DNA of 64,000 bases, from positions 25,817,904 to 25,881,903 of the forward strand of contig CM042014.1 of the NCBI GenBank assembly GCA_023525715.1. Direction: 5' to 3'. Positions 35,646 through 49,987 of this stretch are shown in pieces; within the stretch, counting starts at the first letter, position 1; every line of letters starts with the position of its first letter. Under the pieces are notes generated by a model, which worked only from the letters and a program-made list of their open reading frames with translations, had not been told where the DNA came from and did no database searches. Both the position numbers and the translations under genes were made by a program. The stretch is from Cichorium intybus. Its lineage: Eukaryota; Streptophyta; Magnoliopsida; Asterales; Asteraceae.

Positions 35646-38600
35646 TTCAAATATATGTTATAGTGTATTTTTTGATATAAAAAAGTAGAAAATGAAAACT
35701 TACAGAAAATACACATCCAAAAACGTTTTCTAATTTTCTAAAACAGAAAATGAAACTTAATTAGATTAACCAAACACGTTTTCTGTTGAAAATAAAAATG
35801 AAAACGTATTTCGTTTTCTTATGAAAATGAAAATGATTGAACTAGGAGTCTAGGACTACATACCCTAAACGTAGAGCAACGGAGAATCTCAGTTTCTCCC
35901 TCTTTTGCACAGAGAGAGAGAGAGAGAGAGAGACTCGTCTTCTTTCAACTGGGAATGAGACCAACCAGGAAAAAGGTAAACATATAATGTCCCTTTCAAT
36001 AAGTAAAACCATATGATTAGAGCTATTTATTAAGTTAGTGAGGAGACGGAACCATATGCTAGAATGAACAAAACACAAGAGAGGGACAGTAGGAGGAAAC
36101 TGCCCCAATTTAAAATAAAATTAGATACATTTAGTAATTTAAAAGAAGAGTTTCTAACAAGCAATAGAATGGGTGAACATTGGAGAAGATAAGAGATACG
36201 CCTTCACTCGTGGATAGTGTAAGGAGGGAGAAAGACGAAGACAAACCTAAACATCCATTAAAATTCCAAATGCAGTTATTGGTTCTCTCCTCTCGCCGTC
36301 ATCCATTGTCTTGTTAATGACAGAAGCGAACACCATGAAGTGGTCTATTTTTCGAAGAGGAGTAGAATATCGATGAGTAAGACAACAAAAAGGGTGAAGA
36401 AAAAACGATGAAAGTGGAGTACAATGCCAAACGGAGAACCATGAGTCACCTGTAACATGATCCATCTTTGTTTTATCTTCATGTCGCTATATTGGCGGTG
36501 CAAAAGCCTTCTAGGGTTTCTCGGCCTTCATCCTTGATCTGCTTGAATAAAACTCTACCTAATTAAAACAATACACTTTTCAAATTTTCCTTAGTTAGAC
36601 AATGTACTTTGAAAATTCTACTTAATCATAACATTGTACTTTTAGTTTTATTCTAAAAAGACATTGTACCTTGAAAAACTACTCAATTGCAGCAGCAAAA
36701 ATTTGTTGTTTTTGTTTGGATGACATTAGTATGATTTGGTAGAATTTTTAAATGTACAATGCTGCAATAGGAAAAAATTAAAGTAGGATGCTTGATTACA
36801 CAATTAAATATAAGTATGTTGCTATTTTTTGCATTACCTTTTTATTTTTCTTTTCATTCATGGAACATGGGCATAATGTTCTTTTAATTAATTCAAGGTT
36901 TTGACTGAAAGTAAGCAGAGAAACTGGTTAGACAAACAACATCTAAAACTATATATGGTCCACTAATTATTTAAATTTTTTTTCTGAAAAAACTGTATGT
37001 ATAAGTAATGAAGCCCTCTTTTTCTATTGAAGGAAATCAACTACTAATTAAATTTGTATGACCTGAAATGGCAAATTACAACAATAAAGACGATGCCAAC
37101 ATTGCTTTATTATGTGAAATAATGCTTCCATTGCTTTAGCTATCAGGTATAAACTTTTCTTTTAGTTGATTCCGTTTCATTGTGGCAATTCATCAAACAC
37201 TTGCTATGCATTTTGAATAAACAAAAACCACAACAAATTTGTTAATAATAATCAAAGGAGGTAAATATATATAATGTGCTGGTACTTACATCAACTTGGT
37301 ACCAAAAAGCCTAGTGAACATCTGTCAGATTATCAAGTTGTTCAGGAATCATCCCACTATAGCCAACCTATTTAATAATATAGAACCTGATTTTGTCACC
37401 ATAACTAAACAAACAATACTTATGCAACTTAAGTAAGTCAACGCAATTACCTGATTAGTTATGTGGTCCCATGACAAAGGAGAACCCAACTTTTCAAAAA
37501 TCACTTCTCATTCCAATGATACGATTATTCAAACAGTCCAAGTCAAATATATATGATAGATACAAAAACAATTTAGTGGGGAAGACCACATTTTTTGCCT
37601 TTCTCTGTTAAGTTGTTCTGTTCACATTAAATAAGAAAGATACCCCATATGTTGACTATCAATTAAGTGATTTTTTTTTCAAACAAGTATTGCATGTCTT
37701 TTAGAAAGTAAGTACATATAAACACAATATGATTACAAAAAATATATTATTAGAACAACCATCTAGATTTGTGAATAAGGCAATTCAGAAGGTTGTAACC
37801 ATTTAAATACACTTTGGACAATTTTCTACCCGGTTCAATTTCAACTAAGTTTTAATTTTTAGACCCATTGGAGATCAAAATATGGCCCAAATCAATCCAT
37901 TTTGAATAAATGGGTCAAAAATTTGTTCCACTCATCTCAATGTAATAAAAGAGTGTGTTAGGCTGATAATCAGCCCATTTACTTTAAGATGAATCCTCTA
38001 GGAATGCATGGACACATTTTAAAGTTGTACTATAGAGAGAAATAGAGGTATGGATGTCAAAATTTACCATCTGTTTCATTTCTAAATTTGTCAAAGGACT
38101 TAGAATGTAGAAAATGACAAACAACAGAATTACTTCCTATTTGTAATCATTGTTTTTCTCATAAATATAGAGCTGAAAATCTTTTTAGAGATGATAGATT
38201 GAGAATGAGTCGCTGGGTGGAAAATTTATGTTTTTTGTCTAACTGACATTAAAGAGAGGGCAAAAAACACAACTAATATCATAATAAAGTAACGTCATGA
38301 AAACAAACTAAAGAGCTTGCACCTCAGGGAAACATCTAGTGTAGCAAGCAAAGCTGCATGTGGAGATGATTTATCCTTATAAGCCTTCACCTTCACCTGG
38401 AAAGGAAAAGGTATGTTAGTATATAATAAACATTTGAAAATATATGGAAAAAGCTCCAACTAGTGATCAAATACCAGTAATACTCCTTAACCATACAAAC
38501 TTGATAAAACTTATTGATCGGTATCAAGATAGAATTTCCCTAAAAGTGTAACTTACATATTGGTTTGATATTTCATTCACAATTGGGGAAATGTTTTGGG

Positions 38601-40311
38601 TCTGAATCAATTGAGTTGATAAATAAGAATTTCTAAAAATTTCGCTGACTGTCCACATACAAACATCAGTGAGTGAAGTAAATAATAATTATGAGATTCA
38701 AGGAATGAAAGTGTGTAAAGTAATATGGGGATGTGAGAGTAAAACCTAAACTATTTATGATTTGGTAATTTGTTAATATTGGGCATTGTTTCAGGGATAG
38801 AAAACCGGTGATTTTGTAATGATATCAGAGAATATAGAAAACATGAGAATGTAGGAATGAAGTCTAACCTATAATTAACAATCCAAGAAGTTTGTAATTT
38901 CTGAGCATTTGGAGAGAAGGCCGTTGGATGATGCAAGTATAAGAGAATGAACCAGTCAGGGGGAATTTCTAGAAAAGTTTTGAGGTGGACTCACTTACAT
39001 TTGCATACTTTCCTTCAGGGAAAGTGGAAAATATATGAAAGGATGATATTTGATGTACCATCAACTATGTGATCTCTAAACTGACTTTTCCAAAAAAGAA
39101 GAGTTAAAGAAAATAACACAGCACAACATGTTCTATAACATAACCTATAAGTTGGTAGAAATGGTGGTTACCTCTTCTAGTCTTCTAGATATACACCAAG
39201 ATGTTAAAAACCATAGGAGAAAGCTAGACTGCTAGAGTCTATTAGCTAACTTCTGAGCACTCCAAGAATCACCATTTGTGATGATTGTGTAATCTCTATC
39301 TTCAATAAATGCAAAAAAGAAAACTTTGTTAGGAAAAGTATTTCATGAAATTATTAGGGTTAAATGGTGTATTTATGAAATGAATAACAATAATAGCAAT
39401 AGCGGTAATGATGAGCATAAGAACCTTCAGATCCCTATGAGAAATTCCAAATCCCTAACAGTAGATTACTTTACGAAATTAAAAAACTGAATACATTGAA
39501 TATTGAGCAAGAAAGCTAGGGTTCTAAAACCCGCACATCTTTAATCACATTTCAACTCTCCACTTCCTGCAGAGCTTCATAATGATAATGCCACCATCAT
39601 TTACCAACTCCCATTCCATCACCTAAATAATTAGCAGCATAATTTTATTTAAGCTGTTCCAGGAGAAAAATACCAAAGTCAGATAAATAAGAAAACCCTA
39701 TAATTCAGCATACTGGCAATTTCTTCTGTCATAGGGCTCAAATCCTAGTCGCTAATTCGTGATGTGCCATCATAACTAAATCCAGTAGGTTACCCATTGC
39801 TGTAATGGATAACTTTTTTTAAAAAAATGCGCTAATTAGAAAAAATTTGAAAGTATAGCGGTCTAATTAGAAAAAAATGTGATATTACAAGGTGACGGTG
39901 ATATGTGTAATAAAAATGACAACCCGTTTTCATCATTACCAAAATCACCCAGAAAGCAAGCAAATTTAATGCATTATCATTTGTCTAGTTAGTATTTACA
40001 ACTTGATGCTATTCAAAACACAATATAAATAAATATGTAGGAAAGACGAATTGGCATACATAAGTATTCATCAGCAATCACCTTTATAAGTGCCCATGCT
40101 GCTATTTCCAACTTACAAACTAAGGTTAACCTTCAATTTGATGAAAAGTCTCTCTACCTAAGTTGTTAATCAAGAAAGATGTGCTCAAAATCAGACTTGC
40201 AAATGCCAAATATACATGAGATATTCAAAATTACACATGGCATATTAAGGTCTAGAAAAATTGACACTTGGCAGTATATGGCTTGTTTTATTAGAATAGA
40301 TAGATAGATTA
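35646..40311. other. Long non-coding stretch with only weak hints of old genes
   Basis: No gene can be supported. A (GA)n microsatellite lies at about 35912-35932. Words such as ACATTGTACTTT recur at 36600-36670, suggesting an old repeat family also present near 40420 and 42720. A minus-strand piece at about 37301-37375 reads GMIPEQLDNLTDVH, weakly like a leucine-rich repeat, with possible splice sites beside it. Too little remains to name a gene. Confidence 0.5.
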
Positions 40312-40352
40312 CTAGATATGTTTAAGGGTTGTGCTAAGCACGGCCCATGAAG
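40312..40352 (-). mobile_element. Helitron 3' terminus (minus strand)
   Basis: On the minus strand a hairpin GTGCTTAGCAC is followed after about 15 bases by CTAG and then a T outside the element, the usual Helitron 3' signature. The element body would extend to the right of 40312. Its 5' end (TC, revealed on the minus strand) was not located. Confidence 0.6.
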
Positions 40353-41249
40353 GGTAATTTTGGTATTTCTTAAAATATCCTATGTTTGAAAATTGAACGC
40401 TATAATTTGTAAGGACTTAGAAGTACAATGTCTTAATAGTAAAATATTAAAAGAACATGGCTTAATCGGTTATTTTACCAAAAGTTGGAACATTAGATTT
40501 TGGTATGAGAAGGAGTTTTGCCTATCACCTCTTTAAGTTTTATTGCTTCAATTTTGCAATTTAACCCTGGTCTTGCTTTATCCCAGGAAAGAGACAAACC
40601 TCCTCCAAAAAGAAAGTTTGGTGACTTATATCAATGTCATCACGAAGACTTAACGTATCAGCCTCATCCTTAAGAGCTATCATGACAGTCGGTCAAATGT
40701 ATATATTCCAACATGCATTCTGGATACCTACAAAGCAAAAAGACTTCAATGAATTAACACAAGAAAAGGCAACAAACTTTAGCATGAGGTCCACTGATAC
40801 ACCCATGTGCAACTTCAAATGGAAAAAGAAAAACATCATCTTCAAGCTAGTAATAACACATGAACCCTCTAAGATGTCTAAATGTGAAATTGAGAGGTCA
40901 AATTCATATGAAAAGATGAATAAGGCTCTAATAAAGTCAAAATAGAATCATTCTTCGAGTAGCTTAATGAAAGTAGGATGCTGTATAATTCAAATGGATA
41001 AAAGTATGTTACTATTTTTGAATTTATCCAAAAAATATGAAAACAAAAACAAGAGATTAAGCGGCCTCATGAAAAAGGTCTTCACAAACATTAGAAAAAC
41101 TTGACCATGTTGCAGGTAAGACATAAGTAAATTGCTATTATTGGAAAAAAAAAACAAAATACAATTGTTAGTAAAAGAAAGGGTAAAGTATGTTGCTATT
41201 TCAGAAATTTACCTTTCATAAAAGTCATTCTTACGTGTATATGAAATAT

Positions 41250-42112
41250 ATATCCACCATTTGTGAGTAGTAAAATCTGATAAGACCTCAATAGCAGTAC
41301 AACCTTTTAAAACACGTTTCTTGTCAGGCAACCATACGAAACTTTCAAGGTTGTGTCTTCCACTCTATCTATGAAATATATATCGGGACTCTTTATCAGT
41401 TTATGTTACGCACATAGGCAATTGGATATGAACATCGTCTCCAAAATTACCTCCACATTCAAGAAACGACATTACAACCTGATATTATAAAGTCATCTTA
41501 GAACGCCAAAGAAATGGGGCATTTACAAACCTGTAATCTGAGATCAGAGGCATGTACTATTTGGAAAAAAAATTTTGTAAACTCTCCATTTAATTATTTA
41601 AAGTGTTGGCCTCCACGATTTCCCACCATGTATAAACCATAACACCGTCAACATTAATTGACTTTGGTGTTCGTAGTTGATTCAATAGATCATCCAGATT
41701 AATCAGCTCACACTCCATATCAATGATCCCCATCTGATATTCAAATACAAAAGTGTACTATGAGAATCGTTTTCACATTAGAGCTAACAAATAGAAAAGA
41801 TTAACGTATCGTATACAAGAACATGTGGTGTGTCAGATTTGTAATCAAAAATACCACAATCAACTTATGTTAGGTTAAAATTTGTTTTTTATTTCCAAAA
41901 AATAAAATTAGAATAATAGCATACCTGGCAGTTAAGAAGGTTTTGCATCAGTGCCACTTAAAGCATATGTAATTAATATAGGCTGCATAGACGATCTAAC
42001 TATTCCACTCATAAACCCCTTCCATCTTGGAAAAAAATTTCCTTTGAAAATCCATCTATTCTTTCTGCAATGTTTGTAAATTTCATAATCTATTACTGAA
42101 GTAATAACATAG
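41250..42112 (-). pseudogene. Broken beta-amylase gene (BAM7/BAM8/BAM2 type)
   Basis: Minus-strand pieces follow the beta-amylase order. At 41608-41735: IIDMECELINLDDLLNQL, then SINVDGVMVYTWWEIVEA (family VDGVMVDCWWGIVE; here two active-site-region residues differ). At about 41535-41585: a FFQIV....LRLQ piece. At 41420-41485: VVMSFLECGGNFGDDVHI. At 41250-41390: SPDIYFIDR, then after a frameshift DKKRVLKGCTAIEVLSDF. Introns separate the pieces. Stops and frameshifts make it non-functional, and the catalytic C-terminal half is missing. A piece at 41930-42112 (KGFMSGIVRSSMQ) may be the region before the catalytic domain of a BZR1-type beta-amylase; that part is uncertain. Confidence 0.8.
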
Positions 42113-42129
42113 GTAGACAAAGAAAGCTA

Positions 42130-45100
42130 GAAAGAGAGATCAACCGGCAGCCATGGTTTGATCTAAGAATCAGTGATGAAAGAAACCCACAGAGAAATGG
42201 CGAATAATTTATATGTTTATTAGAGCCATCATTTCCTAAAACTCCATTCATGTTGAAAAATGATTCATAGTGATAAACAAGTTCAACAAATATCCTAAAT
42301 TATACCAATTATGGAAAGTATCCCAAAGCATACCATCATTAAAGACATTTCCTGATGACATCAATAGCTCAACAAATCTCTATGCATCGATGCCTTTTTC
42401 ATTGTTTTTCTTAAAACTTCTGCAACAAAATGAGGAAGAGTCAATAAACTATTAACCATGATACTTCCTTTGCACAAATAAATTGCACAATTCGAACCAT
42501 TTAGAAAAAAAAAATTCAAAAAGTAGAGAAACACTTAAAAAAATAGCAGAGGTTGTCTAGGTGAGTTGACCATCAACTAAAACCAATAAACTAAAATTTG
42601 GTAAGACTGATGAAATAATTCCTGTCTAACTTGACCATCTACCGGTCTTTATTATGAAATAACAGGTGCCCTGTTACTTTGTTTTTTTTTTTCAAAGTAC
42701 ACCCGGGTTTTTTAGTAAAGACGTTGTACTCTGATAAATTTTGACAAATATAGCACTGTACTTCCCTTTTTCTTTATAAGGACATTATTCTTTAATAAAT
42801 TTACCCCATTGATAAATTTGATCATTATTTGGACGATATTCCAATTTTGAACAGATTTTTTAAAGTATAATGCCATATTGAAAAAAAAATATAAAAGTAT
42901 GTTGCCCATTGAATTTCTTTTACCCATCAGAACATTTATATGCACTATGCAGTACAAAAGATTTAATGTTAATCATACTTCTATTTTCTCTATAATAAAA
43001 CTGAAAATCAAAATTAATCTTTCGATCCCTAAAAAAACCATGATCAAAAAATACAGCAAATCTGAAAATCAAGAGCAACATGTTGGTTTATGTTTATAAT
43101 GTTTCTATTTTCTCTATAATAAATATAAATCCAACGTAAAATTTAATATCATGCCTCGATTTATCATCTATATGAAGTTATGAACGATGTCACATAGGTG
43201 CTATATAGAGCTGTAAACGGAATTTCAATAAAGTACCACATGCATATTTTGCTTGTATTGATTATGCAAATCAAAATGGATATTAGGAATACAGAAGAGT
43301 ACATGAGATTGACCTGAAAAAGCTCCCAAAATTTATCTGTATTAAACCATTCATCAGCTGAATTTAGTTCATCCGAATACTTCCCTGTCAAAATAAAATG
43401 GCAATCAGCCAAAGTTTCAGCAGACCAAATACATTTAAACACAAATAAATCAACAACTTTCAAGGCATATCGAACATTATCTAGATGAAATCATTTGAAC
43501 TTTCGATACTCAGGCTATAATTATCTTAAGCATTTTACGTCAATAATAAGAACCTGTGGATCTACAAATCATTAACCGAAATTGAAGAAAAAGTGACAAC
43601 AATTACGTAGGATAGACCAAACTTTTAGTTGAAAATTTAGCAAAGAACATTTTTTCTTCAAACCTCCCCCAAAAAATTAATAGAACCGACTACTCAAATG
43701 AAAATTCAAAGTAGGTTGAAACTTATATATAATTATTAGAAAGCAAAATTAAACCTTCACATCTGTTATGTTTCTTTCATAGACATCAATTCTTCCCTTA
43801 ATTTCAGTAAAATTGAAAAAAATATATATGGGATGAATCAAACCCATAAACAACAGGGAAAACTGCAAGAATCATAAATAAAAAAATGCAGAGTGATGAT
43901 GTTGGCTAGTGAGGGTAAAGTGATCTGAAACCTTATAGACCACCAAGATAAGTATGGTTGCAACAGTCATGACATGAAGATTATAGAGTACCACAATCTA
44001 ACTCTCAGGATCCTAGATCATCACTTGAGGGTAGTTGATTGGATTGGTATGAAGGCGATACTAATATGTCCACCTGTATGTTGGATACAATATTATTGAC
44101 GTTTTTGAACAAATAGGATTGATAGATTAAAGAAGTTACCAGAGTGGTTAACACCTGATATGAATAACCAATTATTAGAAGATCAATGATGATAGAACAC
44201 ACAAACACATAAACTAGGCCTATGAAGCATAAATCTAATTAAAATTTTAAGAAAACCTTCATCTCCAGGTCCAATTTAGCCGGTTAAATTGGGTACCTAC
44301 CTTCATTTGGTTATTTTGCCAAACACATTGTATGCATATAAAAAGTTCAATACGATCCTACTTGTTAATCATGAAAATTGCCACTACAAGATTATTAGGT
44401 TCATAAATAATTAGTTAACTATAGATAAAAAGTAAAAAAATAAACAGAGCACCATCTACCATTATGTAGATTCAAGAAACCGTGCCAAATAAATCCTTTC
44501 AAGAATATGAAAACAGACTAACTACAGAAAAACTCAAATAAATAAACAGACTAAATACAGAAAAATCATTCTCCAGTCTAGTTGTATAAATTGAAAAAAT
44601 CAATATTACAAAATAAATATGAAAACAGAAAAATCATTTAGGACCGAAAAATGAGAAACAGATATAGATTGAGTGGTCTATTGTAATACCCTTCAATTCA
44701 ATGAACGATTATATCGAACGTAATCCCAATTGGATTTTGAATTTCTCTCAAAGACTAAATACAGAAACAAAGACAAAGTTTCATAAACGTTTACCTTGAT
44801 TTGCGATGATTGTTTTCGCAGAAGGCTGAGCGGTGGTGGTTGCAAGGGGATTTTCGATTTGAAAAAAAAAAAGAGAGAGATTAAATGCGGCTTTGATGAG
44901 ATTATGTATGGTTGTTGAATGGAGAGACAGGACAGCGGTGGTAGATTACAAATTGGCAAACGCAGAGACAAAGAAATAGCTATTTGTGTATGCATGTTTT
45001 AGAACTGGAGTAAATCGATTAGGGTTTGAAGGCGGAGTAAGAAGCGGAGTAGAGAAGAAGGGCGGTAGACATCTCTTGACGCGCCAGAAAACCGATGATT

Positions 45101-45930
45101 GTGAATATCAAGAAGATAATCGGATTTTCGAGAGTTGAAGGTGAAGAAGATTGCTCTGCTTCTGACTTCCAATTTAGATAATGTTTCATGGCTGCAGCTC
45201 TAACAAATTTCATCTTTACCTGTCATAAAAGTTGTATAAAAACATAGCATCAAATAACCGTAATTAATAAGGGTTTTTTGTTGATGATGTCGTCGGAGGT
45301 GTTGTCCAGGAGAAGCCGAAGTTGTAGTTAGAAGACAAGGAAAAACGGTGGATAAGTGAAAACCATCTTCTTCCTTAAGAAACGAGAAATTACAAGCCCG
45401 TTTGTTAAATTGGCGACACAAACTGAAACCCCATGGATACATACTCTGACAAAAAGATTCTTCAGATTCCAGAGAGAAAAAGAGGAAGAGGAAATATATG
45501 AGCCCTGATGCGAAGCGTGGGTGTAAAGAGAACGAGTTTGAAGATAGGCGAAGAAAACATCACGAGGATGGGAAGACGAAGACAGCAAAAGTTAAGTACA
45601 AATATCTAAGCTTCACTACAATGACTCGACTTCAAGATCCATCATAGTTGGAAGCTTCACTATCAGGATATTTTTGGGTGATGTGAACGGAGTTGTTGTT
45701 GGAGAGCAATCGGGAATTAGGGTTGAATGGAGAGAATCGGCGGAGGGTTTCTTTGTTTGTGGAAAAACAGGGACAGCGTATCTGAAGGTGCTAATTAGCA
45801 GTCCCTGCATATCCGGAAGCATATAAAGTGGCGAGGATCTGATTTGAAGAGACAATATCCGTTTGAAGGTACAAAGGCGTCGTTCAAACTTCAAACTATA
45901 TATACGTTGCGTAACGGAACCCTGCATCCA
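42130..45930. other. Non-coding stretch, nothing named
   Basis: AT-rich with recurrent TTGTACTTT words (42720-42960). A 19-bp direct repeat occurs at 42981-42999 and 43104-43122. A minus-strand frame at 43164-43463 has a gene-like centre (about 43320-43430) but matches no family I know. At 45000-45600 two Ser-rich minus-strand frames of 64-86 codons look like leader or exon-1 remnants without support. Confidence 0.45.
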
Positions 45931-45969
45931 AAATGAACGCGAGAAACGGGGGGAAAAATCGATGCTGTC

Positions 45970-46170
45970 TTAGCTGCACGGAGTGGGCTATTTTTTGCCG
46001 GAGGCATCCATGCCGGCGGCAACACCGTCCCCCGAGTGCAGCATGGACGAGCGGCAAGGATGGAGCGGCGAGTTTTTGCCGTTTCTTTCTCATCGGGACA
46101 TTGCCTAGGTTTGATGCTTGACCATTGACAACGGTCATTTTTTTAAATAAAAAAAAATTCAAATCCACTC
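45970..46170 (+). mobile_element. Probable left end of a second Harbinger-type element
   Basis: TTA followed by GCTGCACGGAGTGGG (45973-45987) resembles, in inverted form, the end CCACTCCCTTTAGCC followed by TTA at 53191-53208. The GC-rich stretch and the TTGACAACGG...poly-A layout up to 46165 mirror the 5' part of the intact element at 13799-14050. The match is partial and could be family resemblance only. Confidence 0.4.
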
Positions 46171-46178
46171 CATTTTTA

Positions 46179-46181
<3 letters not shown>

Positions 46182-46229
<48 letters not shown>
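46182..46229. repeat. (TA)n microsatellite
   Basis: About 48 bp of uninterrupted TA, directly beside a Helitron-like 3' end. Confidence 0.95.
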
Positions 46230-46232
<3 letters not shown>

Positions 46233-46256
46233 GACGAGTACTCGCGCGTTGCGCAG
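46230..46256 (-). mobile_element. Helitron-like 3' terminus (minus strand, mutated CTAC)
   Basis: On the minus strand GCGCAACGCGC is followed after 12 bases by CTAC and then T in the flanking TA repeat. CTAC departs from the CTRR rule by one base. The hairpin type and spacing match the ends at 54508-54536 and 63083-63110. The body would extend to the right, into the AT-rich DNA up to about 49190. Confidence 0.5.
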
Positions 46257-46259
46257 AAA

Positions 46260-49190
<2,931 letters not shown>

Positions 49191-49286
49191 TTATATAGAT
49201 ATAGATAGATATAGATATAGATATAGATATTTCAACACATTTTTACACACACTTGCACACCTATTGAGCTCAATTATTTTTAAAAG

Positions 49287-49987
49287 ATGGCTTCCAACAA
49301 TCCGCAAAACAACCCAAATATTTTTGGGTACGATCCATCATCTCCGCCACCTTATCGGCCACAATTCGAAGGCCCGAGGTATTCGCCTAATCCGATGTTG
49401 AGCTGTTCACCATTTTATCCGCAATTTGGGATAATACAACAACTTTTCCAACAAAGCTTTAATCCGTTTCAACAATCGTCATCTTCGAACTTCAATTTCC
49501 AACAAACCCGAAGCCCACCCGAGCAACCGCCAATCCAAACCGATCCCGAGCCCGAGGAGCCCAAAACGAGCAAGCGGTGGAAAATTCAGACTCGTCATCC
49601 GAACCCGATGAGCCCCAACCTCCGCAAAGAAGAGGACGGGCCACAAGTACCAAGTGGACGGTTCAAGAAGAAACGGAGTTAGCCCGTGCATGGGTCGATG
49701 TGTCCGAGGATCCCAAAACGGGCAAAAATAAACACCGTGATAGGTTTTGGTTTCGTGTAACGAGACGTTTCCGTAAAGGCATGAAGAAAGGCAAGTCATA
49801 CCGTAACAAAGATCAATGCAACACGAAGTGGAACAACATGAACAAATGTATTATGAGTTTCAACGCCATTTACATTAATTTGGTGAATCAATGGAAGAGT
49901 GGAGAAAGCGAATCAAGTCTTTTGGAGAAAGCCAACTACATGTACCGAGACGACAACGTCAAACCGTTTAAATTTCCACACGCTTGG
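49287..49987 (+). pseudogene. Harbinger-type MYB/SANT-like gene, 5' part (frameshifted)
   Basis: It is homologous to the gene at 14051-15211. From the ATG at 49287 the frame gives a Pro/Gln/Asn-rich N-terminus (about 95 residues). A frameshift near 49570-49580 shifts the acidic stretch and trihelix domain to another frame (TKWTVQEETELARAWVDVSED, then DRFWFRVTRRF, NTKWNNMN and KPFKFPHAW). The coding sequence is cut after HAW at 49987, where a gypsy LTR is inserted. The rest is at 52451-52897. Confidence 0.88.

Noticed and set aside
35152..35716. Pro/Thr-rich frames of 80-102 codons on both strands
   Set aside because: They arise from the CCCTA/GGGTA repeat tract and have no independent support.
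37290..37560. Possible leucine-rich-repeat gene exon (minus strand)
   Set aside because: Only one weak LRR-like phrase with stops around it, and no kinase or further repeats nearby.
42981..43122. Duplicate TCTCTATAATAAA words as Helitron 5' ends
   Set aside because: The start resembles plant Helitron 5' termini, but orientation does not pair with the minus-strand 3' end at 40312, and the word is AT-rich enough to occur by chance.
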